51,847 nucleotides of DNA from Acidobacteriota bacterium (GTDB lineage: Bacteria > Acidobacteriota > Polarisedimenticolia > Gp22-AA2): contig JAGYID010000007.1 in NCBI GenBank assembly GCA_018606725.1, positions 1 to 51,847 on the forward strand. Direction: 5' to 3'. Made by a program: the position numbers and the translations under genes. Each line of letters opens with the position of its first letter. Position 1 is the first letter of the stretch. The notes under the pieces were generated by a model that saw only the letters and a program-made list of their open reading frames with translations, made no database searches and had not been told where the DNA came from. Positions 21,784 to 30,031 of the stretch are shown in pieces.

Positions 21784-22708
21784 CCCGGTTCCGCCGCTGA
21801 TCCTCGAGGTGGCCCGGATCGGCCTCGAGGTGCGGAGCGAGGATCCGGACGTCACCCTGGTCGCCGAGCCGGCGCACCTGCCGTTCCTGTCGGAGACGGG
21901 GGTCGACGACTGCGCGACGGTGGTGTTCGCGCCGGCGGGCGGGCGCAAGGCGCGCCGCCGTCCCGGCAAGACGCTGTTCGAGACCGGCTCGGTCTGGCGG
22001 CTGGAGGAGATCGGCGAGAACCACCTCCTGACCTTCCGCTCGCCGATCTTCGGCCTGGAGCCGTACCTGTCGGTCGAGTTCGACCGCGACTACTCCCGCG
22101 GCCGCGGCGAGACCCTCGCCGGCGGGCCGATCCTGATCGGCGGCGGCGAGATGCACCCGTTCGTCTATCCGTTCGATGAGGTCGTGTTCCTGGCCCGGCT
22201 GGCGCGCTCGCGCGGCGTGCTGGTGCACGCCTGCGGTCTGTCGTTCGGAGGGCGGGGCGTGCTGTTCCTCGGCACCTCCGGCGCCGGCAAGAGCACCACG
22301 GCCAAGCTGTGGCAGGAGCGCGGCGGAGTGACCGTCCTCAGCGACGATCGGATCGCCATCCGTCCCGAGGACGGCGGCTACCGGATCTACGGCACGCCGT
22401 GGCACGGAGAGGCGGGCCTGGAAGCGCCGGCCTCCGCCCGCCTCGAAGCGGTGTTCATCCTCGAGCAGGCGCCCCGCAACCGCATCGTCGACATCGCGCC
22501 GTCGGCGGCGGTGGCCCAGATGATGGTGCGCGCCTTCCCCGCCATGTGGGACCAGGAGGGGCTCGAGTTCGCGGTCCGCTTCCTGGCCGAACTCGCCGAC
22601 CGGCTGCCGGTGCGGCGCCTGCAGTTCATCCCGGATCGGACGGCCGTCGAATGCGTCCTGGCGATCCTCGACGAAGGCGGCGCCGATGGGGAGGGAGCGG
22701 CTCGATGA
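21773..22708 (+). CDS. HPr kinase-like (HprK/PEPCK-fold) P-loop kinase
   Basis: Walker A 'FLGTSGAGKSTTAKLWQERGGVTVLSDDRIAIRPEDGGYRIYGTPWHGE' typical of HprK-related kinases found beside PqqD-like genes. Confidence 0.82.
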   Translation: MARNPVPPLILEVARIGLEVRSEDPDVTLVAEPAHLPFLSETGVDDCATVVFAPAGGRKARRRPGKTLFETGSVWRLEEIGENHLLTFRSPIFGLEPYLSVEFDRDYSRGRGETLAGGPILIGGGEMHPFVYPFDEVVFLARLARSRGVLVHACGLSFGGRGVLFLGTSGAGKSTTAKLWQERGGVTVLSDDRIAIRPEDGGYRIYGTPWHGEAGLEAPASARLEAVFILEQAPRNRIVDIAPSAAVAQMMVRAFPAMWDQEGLEFAVRFLAELADRLPVRRLQFIPDRTAVECVLAILDEGGADGEGAAR

Positions 22709-25065
22709 GGAGCAGGCTCCACGCCCTGGAGACGCCGACGCCCCGGAGCGCAGCCGCGCCGCCGGCCACGCCGATCCTGCTGGCCGACCGGGACGGCGTC
22801 GCCTTCGTGGTGGCGGCGGATGAGACGGCCGATGACGCGACCGTCCCGCGCCGCGCCGGTGCCCACGGGACCGCGGTCGTGACCATCCCGGTCAGCGCCG
22901 AGGAGCTGCGCGGCACCGAGCTGCAGAGCGCCACCGATGGGGCGATCCGGCCGCGGGTCGCGCCCCGGCCCGATCTCCTCTCCCCCGCGCTGGTGCGGCT
23001 GATCTCGCGCGAACACCGCGAGCTCAGCCTGCAGCCCGGTCGCGACGGCCTCCGGGCGGCGCTGGTGAGCGCCCAGAACGACGAGCAGCCGTATCCGGTG
23101 GCACCCAAGGACGCCGCCGGTCTCCTGGCGGCGGTGTTTCTGAACGCCCCGCGTGGCGTGGTGCAGGTCGGCTCGGGTCGCGCGTCGCGCGTCCTGGTCT
23201 CCGTCCGCCCGGGGCCGCGCCGGCACGAGTACCGGCTGCGGCTGGCGGGGACGGTCACAGCACCGCCGCCGGCCGCTCTCGGAGAGGCCGGTCTGTCCCC
23301 CGCGGCGCTCGAGATCCTGCACGAAGTGATCGACCAGCGGGCGGGTCTCCTGCTGGTCGCGGGCGGCCCGTCGTCCGGCCGGAGCCTCAGCCTCGACCTG
23401 ATCGCCACGGCGCTCCTGGCGCGCGGCCGGAGCGGCGCCCGGATCGGATCGCGCGGGACGGCGACGCACAGCGATCTGCCATCGCTCGCCGGGACCCTGC
23501 TCGACTGGCCATTCCCGGAGAGCCTGCTCGCCACCCGTCCTGACTTCATCCAGATCGACCGCCTCGAAGGCCCGGGCGGGCTCCTGCTCGCCGCCCGGCT
23601 CGCCGCCAGCGGCACCCTGGTCATCGCCGGCACGCCTGCCGGAGAGCCGGAAGCACTGCTGCGCGCTGCGCTCCGCCGCCTCGACGCCGGAGCCGCCCCG
23701 GCCGTGCCCCTGGCGGTGCTGGGGCAGACTCTCTTGAGGACCGTCTGCCGCCGCTGCGCCGGACGCGAACCGCTGTCGGCGGCGGCGCTCCGCCGCTACG
23801 GCTTCCACCGCCGCGACCTCGAGGAGATCGACCGGCGCGGCGGCATGACGATCCAGCGCGGCGCGGGGTGCCCCGACTGCGCCGGCACCGGCGCCGCCGG
23901 GTTGACCGGCGCCTTCGATCTGGCGGGCGCGGAGGAGGTGGCGGCCTCCCTGCCGCGGCTGCGCGAGGAAGGCTGGCGCAAGGTCCTGCAGGGCCAGGTC
24001 TGCTTCGAGGATGTGGCGCTGCTCCCGGGAGCGCACCGCGAGATGCGCACCTTCCGCGAGATCCTGGTGCTGGCGGGGTGCGGCGCCGCCCCCCTCGACG
24101 AAGCGGCGGCCTCACCCGACGGGGCGGCGGGCCGCCCGGCGCGGGAGGCGGCGTCGTCCGGCGTCGCGGGCCCCGCGGACGGTCCCCTTCTGGAACATGC
24201 GGTCACCATGACGCGGCTGTTCGCCGCGGCGCGCGCCAGCGCGGTGGGAGACCTCGGCGCGCCGCTGCGCGAAGAGTTCCGCCGGCTGGCGCGCGCCGTG
24301 GCGGAACATGGCGCCGGCGGCGACCCCCTCGCACCGCGTCTGGTGCCATCGGAGGGATTCGACCTCGCGGCGCATGCGGTCAACACGGCGCTGATCGCCA
24401 CCCGCATCGGCACGCGCCTCGGCGGCGACTCCGACCCGGTCGAGCTCGCCGCCCTGGCGCTCCTGCACGATGTCGGGCTGCTGCGCATCGTCGTCCCTGG
24501 AGCCGCCAGCCCAGCCGTGCTGTTCGAAGAAGAGCTCGACACCGACGGCGAGCGGCTGCGCCCGGGCGGCGCCCTCGAGCGGTTCGGACCCGATGCGGCG
24601 GCCCTGGCCGATCTGGTCACCGCCAGCCACGACCTGCTGACCTTCCGCACTCCCGCGCCCGACGAGCGCGCCCGCGCCGACGCCCGCGCCCAACTTGTGG
24701 CGGTGGCGAGCCTCATGGATCTGCGGCTGCACGGGCCGCAGCCGCAGCGCGCCGCCGACCTGAACGAGGCGACCTCGATCATCATGGAGCAGCATGGCCG
24801 GCGCTTCAGCCGGGCGGTGCTGCGGGCCCTCCTCAAGGCGATCCCGGTGTTCCCGATCGGCGCCCTGGTCGAGCTCAGCAGCGGCGATCGGGCCCGGGTG
24901 GTGGCGCTCAACGAAGACAACCACTTCCGCCCGCGCGTCGAGATCACCTCGGCGGCCGGCGGCGAGATCCTGAGCGAGCGCCGGGTGGTCGACCTGGCGC
25001 GCGCACCGTTCCTGCACATCCGCCAGCGGCTGCCGCAGACCGCCGGCGGCAGGTCACGCCCGTGA
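22705..25065 (+). CDS. Degenerate GspE/PilB-type secretion ATPase domain fused to HD-GYP-like domain, 786 aa
   Basis: PilB-like order 'LSPAALEILHEVIDQRAGLLLVAGGPSSGRSLS...RPDFIQIDRLEGPGGLLLAARLAASGTLVIAGTPAGEPEALLRAALRRLD...GQTLLRTVCRRC...GMTIQRGAGCPDCAGTGAAGLTGAFDL'; then 'HAVNTALIATRIGTRLGGDSDPVELAALALLHDVGLL...RALLKAIPVFPIGALVELSSGDRARVVALNEDNHFRPRVEI', matching the tail of HD-GYP proteins. Confidence 0.78.
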   Translation: MRSRLHALETPTPRSAAAPPATPILLADRDGVAFVVAADETADDATVPRRAGAHGTAVVTIPVSAEELRGTELQSATDGAIRPRVAPRPDLLSPALVRLISREHRELSLQPGRDGLRAALVSAQNDEQPYPVAPKDAAGLLAAVFLNAPRGVVQVGSGRASRVLVSVRPGPRRHEYRLRLAGTVTAPPPAALGEAGLSPAALEILHEVIDQRAGLLLVAGGPSSGRSLSLDLIATALLARGRSGARIGSRGTATHSDLPSLAGTLLDWPFPESLLATRPDFIQIDRLEGPGGLLLAARLAASGTLVIAGTPAGEPEALLRAALRRLDAGAAPAVPLAVLGQTLLRTVCRRCAGREPLSAAALRRYGFHRRDLEEIDRRGGMTIQRGAGCPDCAGTGAAGLTGAFDLAGAEEVAASLPRLREEGWRKVLQGQVCFEDVALLPGAHREMRTFREILVLAGCGAAPLDEAAASPDGAAGRPAREAASSGVAGPADGPLLEHAVTMTRLFAAARASAVGDLGAPLREEFRRLARAVAEHGAGGDPLAPRLVPSEGFDLAAHAVNTALIATRIGTRLGGDSDPVELAALALLHDVGLLRIVVPGAASPAVLFEEELDTDGERLRPGGALERFGPDAAALADLVTASHDLLTFRTPAPDERARADARAQLVAVASLMDLRLHGPQPQRAADLNEATSIIMEQHGRRFSRAVLRALLKAIPVFPIGALVELSSGDRARVVALNEDNHFRPRVEITSAAGGEILSERRVVDLARAPFLHIRQRLPQTAGGRSRP

Positions 25066-25136
25066 GCCGGGCTCCTGATTCGGCGCTTGACACGGATCCC
25101 GCCGCGCGCGACGCGGCCCCTGTCCTGGAGGCCCTC

Positions 25137-26465
25137 ATGAACATCGGTCAGCACACCCTGGTCCCCGTCACCGGGTCGAGCATGCGCCCGACGCTCCTGC
25201 CCGGCGATGCCGTCGAGGTCGGCCCGTTCCACGGCCTGCCGCGGCCCGGGCAGATCGTGCTGGCCCGCGCGGCCTCTGGCCTGGTGGTGCATCGCCTGGT
25301 GCGCGTCGATCTGGTGGACGGCCGGCGCTCGTACCGGCTGCGGGGCGACGCCGAGCGCGCCATGGACGCGGGGCTGCCGCGCCAGTGCCTGCTCGGGCGG
25401 GTGCGCGCTCTCGTCCGCCAGGGCCGGCGGCTGGAGATCGACGACCGCCCCCTGGCGCTCCGTCGCCAGCTCCTGGGCCTCGCCCTGCTCCGGCGCCGCG
25501 GCCGGCTGCTGCGCGCCGCCGGGGTGCTGCTGGTGAGCGCCTTGTGCGTCCTCGGCTGGACCGCCGCCCAGGAGGGGATCGCCCCGGCCCCCGACTACCG
25601 CTTCGGGCCCGGCGACACGTTGTCGCTGCGACTCTGGGACGGCCAGAAGATTGGCGAGCACAAGCTGACGGTGCAGAGCGACGGCGAGGCGTTCCTGCCG
25701 ATCACCGGCATCGGCTCGATGACCGTCTCCGGCCTGACGGTCTCCGATCTCAAGAAGACCCTCGAGGACCGCCTCCGCATGATCTTCAAGGACGTCCGCA
25801 TTGAGCTGCTGGTGATCAAGTACGCCAGCCACCCGGTCCATTTGATGGGCGAGGTCCGCAGCACCACCCGCGTCGACAGCGGCCCGGGCCAGTGGCCGCT
25901 GCGCGGCGCCTCGCGGGTCGTCGAGTTCCTCGCCGAGCACGGCGGCGCGTCGGAGGACGCCGATCTGATGCACATCCTGATCGCCAAGCCGTCGGGGGCG
26001 CGCCGCGAGGTCAACCTGTACCGCGCCGTGTTCCACGGCGCGATGGATGACAACCCGGTGCTCGAGTCCGGTGACTTCGTGTTCGTGCCGACGATGGGGA
26101 TGCGCAACAGCCGCGTCTTCGTCCTCGGCGAGGTGCGGCAGCCGGGCGCCATCCCGATCATGGACCGGCTCGGCCTGGTCGAGGCGATCTCGCGCGCCGC
26201 CGGCTTCACGCAATGGGGCTACATGAAGGGCGTCGTGGTGCTGCGCCGCGGCGCCAACGGCCAGACCGAGATGCAGATCGCCGACTTCAAGAAGATGCAC
26301 AAGGAAGGCGATTTGTCGGCCGACATCCCATTGCAGCCGGGCGACGTGATCTACGTCCCGCGGCGCGCCATCCTGACCGTCCAGGAGGTGTTCTCGATCA
26401 TCAACCCGTCGCTGCAGGCCCTCGAATCGATCTACATCCTGGACAGCTTCCAGAACAACAACTGA
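25137..26465 (+). CDS. S24/S26 signal-peptidase-like domain fused to Wza/KpsD-type polysaccharide export (PES/SLBB) protein
   Basis: 'VPVTGSSMRPTLLPGDAVEVGP...GQIVLARAASGLVVHRLVRVDLVDGRRSYRLRGDAE' then signal-peptide-like 'RRRGRLLRAAGVLLVSALCVLGWTAAQ' and PES/SLBB 'YRFGPGDTLSLRLWDGQKIGEHKLTVQSDGEAFLPITGIG...RVFVLGEVRQPGAIPI...PLQPGDVIYVPRRA'. ATG 25137 has GGAGG at 25127-25131; alternative coupled GTG start at 25062. Confidence 0.82.
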   Translation: MNIGQHTLVPVTGSSMRPTLLPGDAVEVGPFHGLPRPGQIVLARAASGLVVHRLVRVDLVDGRRSYRLRGDAERAMDAGLPRQCLLGRVRALVRQGRRLEIDDRPLALRRQLLGLALLRRRGRLLRAAGVLLVSALCVLGWTAAQEGIAPAPDYRFGPGDTLSLRLWDGQKIGEHKLTVQSDGEAFLPITGIGSMTVSGLTVSDLKKTLEDRLRMIFKDVRIELLVIKYASHPVHLMGEVRSTTRVDSGPGQWPLRGASRVVEFLAEHGGASEDADLMHILIAKPSGARREVNLYRAVFHGAMDDNPVLESGDFVFVPTMGMRNSRVFVLGEVRQPGAIPIMDRLGLVEAISRAAGFTQWGYMKGVVVLRRGANGQTEMQIADFKKMHKEGDLSADIPLQPGDVIYVPRRAILTVQEVFSIINPSLQALESIYILDSFQNNN

Positions 26466-26466
26466 C

Positions 26467-28653
26467 ATGGGCGCGCAGTACGACCTCAATCTTCAGGACT
26501 ACGTCCGCATCCTCCGGCGGCGATGGAAGATCGTCGCCGGATGCTGCGTGGGGCTGGGGCTCCTGACCTTCATCCTCACGCCCCGGCCGGCGCAGGTCTT
26601 CGAGGCGAGCGCCCGCGTCAAGTGGAGCCGCAGCGACAGCGTCACGGGGCTGTTCGTCGAGGCGTTCACCTGGAGCCCGGGCGACGACCTGGCGACGCAG
26701 GCGCAGATCATCACCAGCAAGCCGGTCGCCTTCAGGGCGGCGCAGCGTCTCGGACGGCTGCCTCAGGAGGCCAGCCTCGACGGCGTGCTTCAAGACAAGA
26801 CCCAGTCGACGGTCCTGGACGCGCTGCTGCAGACCTACACGGCCCGCCCGGTCGAGAACACCTCGCTCATCGAGATCAAGAGCGCCTGTCCCGACCCGGA
26901 CGTCGCCGTCCAGGTCGCCAACGCCGTCATGCTGGAGTACATCACCCGGCACACCTTCGAGCGCAACCGCCAGGCGATCGAGGCGCGCGAATTCGTGGCG
27001 CGCCAGGTCGCCGAGGTCGGCGCCCGCCTGCGCGCCGCCGAGGAGCGCCTGACCCGCTTCAAGGAGGCCAACATCGGCGCCAGCATGCCCGACGCAAAGG
27101 AGATCCAGTTCTTCCAGGATGAGGCGGGCCAGACCGAGGCGCGCATCGTCTCGCTGCAGGGTCTCGTGTCGCTGCTGTCGCAGCCGGGCGATCCGGGTTC
27201 CTCTCCCGAGCTCCTGCTGGTGGATCTCAAGGAGGAGGGGCTGGCGATCCTGCGCCAGCAGCTCGCCGATCTGGAGGGACGCAAGCGGCAGCTGCAGATC
27301 TTCCAGCGCGACGACGCCCCGGAGGTGGCCCAGGTCCAGCAGCAGATCGCCGGCCTGACCGGGCGGATGCGGCGCGAAGCGACCACCGCGCTCAACCTGG
27401 TGCTGGAGCGCAAGAAGACCATCGACCAGAAGCTGGAGCGCTTCCCGCGGGCCGAGCAGACGCTGCTGCAGCTGCAGCGCGACGTGGCGGTGAACTCCGA
27501 GGCCTACGAGATGCTCATGCGCAAGCACCAGGAGGCGCTGATCAAGGAGGCCGACAAGGTCCAGGAGCTGTCGGTCGTCGAGATGGCGGCCCACGCCGCG
27601 CCGCGGCAGCTTCCCGGACGACCGCTGCGCTCGTTCGTCGCGGTGGTCGTGGGGCTGCTGCTCGGGCTGGTCGGCGCCTTCCTGGCGGAGACCCTCGACA
27701 CCTCCATCGGCAGCATCGAGGATGTCGAGGATTACCTCGGCCTGTCGGTCATCGGCGTCGTGCCGCACATCGACACGGAGACCACGCGGCGCCAGATCAT
27801 GAAGGCCAACCCGTCGATCGCCTCCGACCCGACCCTCGAGGGCCTGGCCACGCTGGTGACCCAGTTCGCGCCGCAGTCGCCGGTGGCGGAGGCGTTCCGC
27901 TCGCTGCGCACCAACATCGAGTTCTCCCGCATCGGCAAGGCAGGCCGCACCTTCCTGTTCACCTCGGCGTCGCCGTGCGAGGGCAAGTCGACCACGGTCG
28001 CCAACCTCGGCGTGGCGATGGCGCAGATGGGCAAGAAGACGCTGGTGTGGGACTGCGATCTGCGCAGCCCGGCCCTGTCGCGCATCTTCGGTGTGCCGCG
28101 GCAGCCGGGCTTCACGCACGTCGCCCTCGGCATGGCCCGCCTGGACGACGTGCTGCATCGCTTCTCGGAGGTGTTCATCGGCCGCACCGACATGCGGTCC
28201 ATGCTGACCTCCGCCGGGCTCGAGAACCTGCACATCCTGACCGCCGGCGCCCTGCCGCCCAACCCGTCCGAGCTGCTCGCCTCGGCGCTGTTCAGCGACT
28301 TCGTCGTCGAGGTCGCGTCGCGGTTCGATGTCATCCTGATCGACGCGCCGCCGATCCTGCCGGTCACCGATGCAGTCGTCCTGTCGACCCGGGTCGATGG
28401 CGTGGTCCTGGTCTACCAGCTGGGCCGGGTCGGCCGGGCGGCCCTCAAGCGGGCCAAGTCGCACCTCGACAACGTGCACGCCGCCGTCCGGGGCATCGTG
28501 CTGAACGACGTCAAGGCCGAGGTCAGCAACTACACCCCGGACATGCAGTACATCTATCAGCAATACCAGGGCGGACCGCGCGATCAGGCGAGCGAAACGC
28601 CGCGTGATTCCGACTCGGAACGCCCCCCTCGCGCCGCCACCGGCGAGCGCTGA
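26467..28653 (+). CDS. Wzc/ExoP-type chain-length determinant with BY-kinase domain
   Basis: Wzz-like N-term, 'LFTSASPCEGKSTTVANLGVAMAQMGKKTLVWDCDLRSPALSRIFGVPRQPG' (Walker A/A'), 'VILIDAPPILPVTDA', Tyr-rich C-term 'NYTPDMQYIYQQYQGG'. Confidence 0.93.
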   Translation: MGAQYDLNLQDYVRILRRRWKIVAGCCVGLGLLTFILTPRPAQVFEASARVKWSRSDSVTGLFVEAFTWSPGDDLATQAQIITSKPVAFRAAQRLGRLPQEASLDGVLQDKTQSTVLDALLQTYTARPVENTSLIEIKSACPDPDVAVQVANAVMLEYITRHTFERNRQAIEAREFVARQVAEVGARLRAAEERLTRFKEANIGASMPDAKEIQFFQDEAGQTEARIVSLQGLVSLLSQPGDPGSSPELLLVDLKEEGLAILRQQLADLEGRKRQLQIFQRDDAPEVAQVQQQIAGLTGRMRREATTALNLVLERKKTIDQKLERFPRAEQTLLQLQRDVAVNSEAYEMLMRKHQEALIKEADKVQELSVVEMAAHAAPRQLPGRPLRSFVAVVVGLLLGLVGAFLAETLDTSIGSIEDVEDYLGLSVIGVVPHIDTETTRRQIMKANPSIASDPTLEGLATLVTQFAPQSPVAEAFRSLRTNIEFSRIGKAGRTFLFTSASPCEGKSTTVANLGVAMAQMGKKTLVWDCDLRSPALSRIFGVPRQPGFTHVALGMARLDDVLHRFSEVFIGRTDMRSMLTSAGLENLHILTAGALPPNPSELLASALFSDFVVEVASRFDVILIDAPPILPVTDAVVLSTRVDGVVLVYQLGRVGRAALKRAKSHLDNVHAAVRGIVLNDVKAEVSNYTPDMQYIYQQYQGGPRDQASETPRDSDSERPPRAATGER

Positions 28654-28666
28654 CGGAGGGCGTGGC

Positions 28667-30031
28667 GTGCACGCCGAGGCCCTGTCGACCCGCCGGCGCG
28701 GGCTCATGCTGGGAGCCCTGGGGGCCGCCCTCGTCGCCCTGGCCCTCTGGATCGGCTCGGCGCCCCCGGTCCTGCCGCTCGCCGCCGTCGGCGCGGCGGT
28801 GCTGTTCCTGGTCACCCTTCTCAACGTCGACGCCGGCCTGGTGATCATCATCCTGTCGATGCTCCTGTCGCCGGAGATCCCGCTGGGCGGGGTGGGCGGC
28901 TTCGGCATCGAGGGACAGCGCAGCGTGATCCTGCGCACCGAGGACGTGGTGCTGCTGCTGGTCGGTCTCGCCTGGATGGCGCGCATGGCGATTCACAAGG
29001 ATCTCGGGGCCATCCGCCGCAGCCCGCTGAACGGCTGGATCTCCGCCTACGTCGCCGCCTGCCTGCTGTCGACGCTCCTCGGCATCGACGCCGGCCGGGT
29101 CCGCATGATGCAGGGGCTCGCCTTCGTCCTGAAATACGTCGAGTACTTCATCCTGTTCTTCCTGACCCTCAACTACGTGCGCGGCGAGACGCAGCTGCGG
29201 CGCCTGCTGGCGGCGGTGCTGATCACCGCCGCCCTGATCGCCGTCTATGCCGGCTGGCAGATCCCCTCCGGGGCCCGGCCCTCGGCGCCGTTCGAGGGGA
29301 AGGAGGGCGAACCGAACACGCTCGGCGGCTATCTGGTGCTGATCTTCTGCCTGTCGGCCGCCCTGGCGCAGACCTGCGTCGAGCGCCGCTGGCGACGCGG
29401 CGCCCTCCTCCTCGCCGCCGCCACGCTGCCGCCGCTGGTCGCCACGCTGTCGCGCAGCTCCTGGCTGGCGCTCGCCGCCGGCGCCGCCGTCCTGCTGGCG
29501 CTGGCGCCCGAGCGCCGCGCCTTCGGCATCGCCATGCTCCTGGCCGCGGCGCTGCTGCTGCTGATCCATCCGAAGAGCGTCGAGGAGCGGATCGACTACA
29601 CCCTGCATGGCGAGCCTGGCGCCGGGGCGACCCACCGGCTGCAGCTCGATCCGTCGGCCGAGGCGCGGCTCTCCTCCTGGGGACGGGCGATCGACGGCTG
29701 GCTCGAGCACCCGTTGCTGGGACGCGGGGTCACCGGCTTCGGATTCTTCGACGCCCAGTATTTCCGCGCCCTGGTCGAGCTCGGAGCGCTCGGTTTCGCC
29801 GCCTTCGCCGGCCTGCTGTATGCCTGCGGGACGCTGTTCTGGCGGGCCCACCGGATCCTCCGGGAGCCGCTGCACCGCGGCCTGGCGCTCGGCATGGTCG
29901 CCGGCTTCGCCGCCCTGCTGACGCATGCGATCGGCACCAACACCTTCATCCTCATCCGGATCATGGAGCCGTTCTGGCTGCTCACCGGCCTGGTGGTGGC
30001 GGCGCTGACCCTGGAGGAGGCGCGCGCATGA
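28667..30031 (+). CDS. O-antigen ligase/polymerase (Wzy/WaaL-like)
   Basis: Multi-TM protein with 'LSRSSWLALAAGAAVLLALAPERRAFG' and 'SSWGRAIDGWLEHPLLGRGVTGFGFFDAQYFRALVELGALGFAAF'; GTG start with GGAGGG SD. Confidence 0.85.
   Translation: MHAEALSTRRRGLMLGALGAALVALALWIGSAPPVLPLAAVGAAVLFLVTLLNVDAGLVIIILSMLLSPEIPLGGVGGFGIEGQRSVILRTEDVVLLLVGLAWMARMAIHKDLGAIRRSPLNGWISAYVAACLLSTLLGIDAGRVRMMQGLAFVLKYVEYFILFFLTLNYVRGETQLRRLLAAVLITAALIAVYAGWQIPSGARPSAPFEGKEGEPNTLGGYLVLIFCLSAALAQTCVERRWRRGALLLAAATLPPLVATLSRSSWLALAAGAAVLLALAPERRAFGIAMLLAAALLLLIHPKSVEERIDYTLHGEPGAGATHRLQLDPSAEARLSSWGRAIDGWLEHPLLGRGVTGFGFFDAQYFRALVELGALGFAAFAGLLYACGTLFWRAHRILREPLHRGLALGMVAGFAALLTHAIGTNTFILIRIMEPFWLLTGLVVAALTLEEARA

Noticed and set aside
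20099-22405. 768-aa minus-strand ORF covering the radical SAM/peptide region
   Set aside because: Composition-driven antisense frame; opposite strand has strong PqqD, radical SAM and HprK-like motifs with proper RBSs.
23796-26489. 897-aa minus-strand ORF antisense to the PilB/HD and S26/Wza genes
   Set aside because: No recognisable domain, biased composition; plus strand coding is convincing.
26401-28986. 861-aa minus-strand ORF antisense to wzc
   Set aside because: Same high-GC artefact; Wzc/BY-kinase motifs on plus strand.
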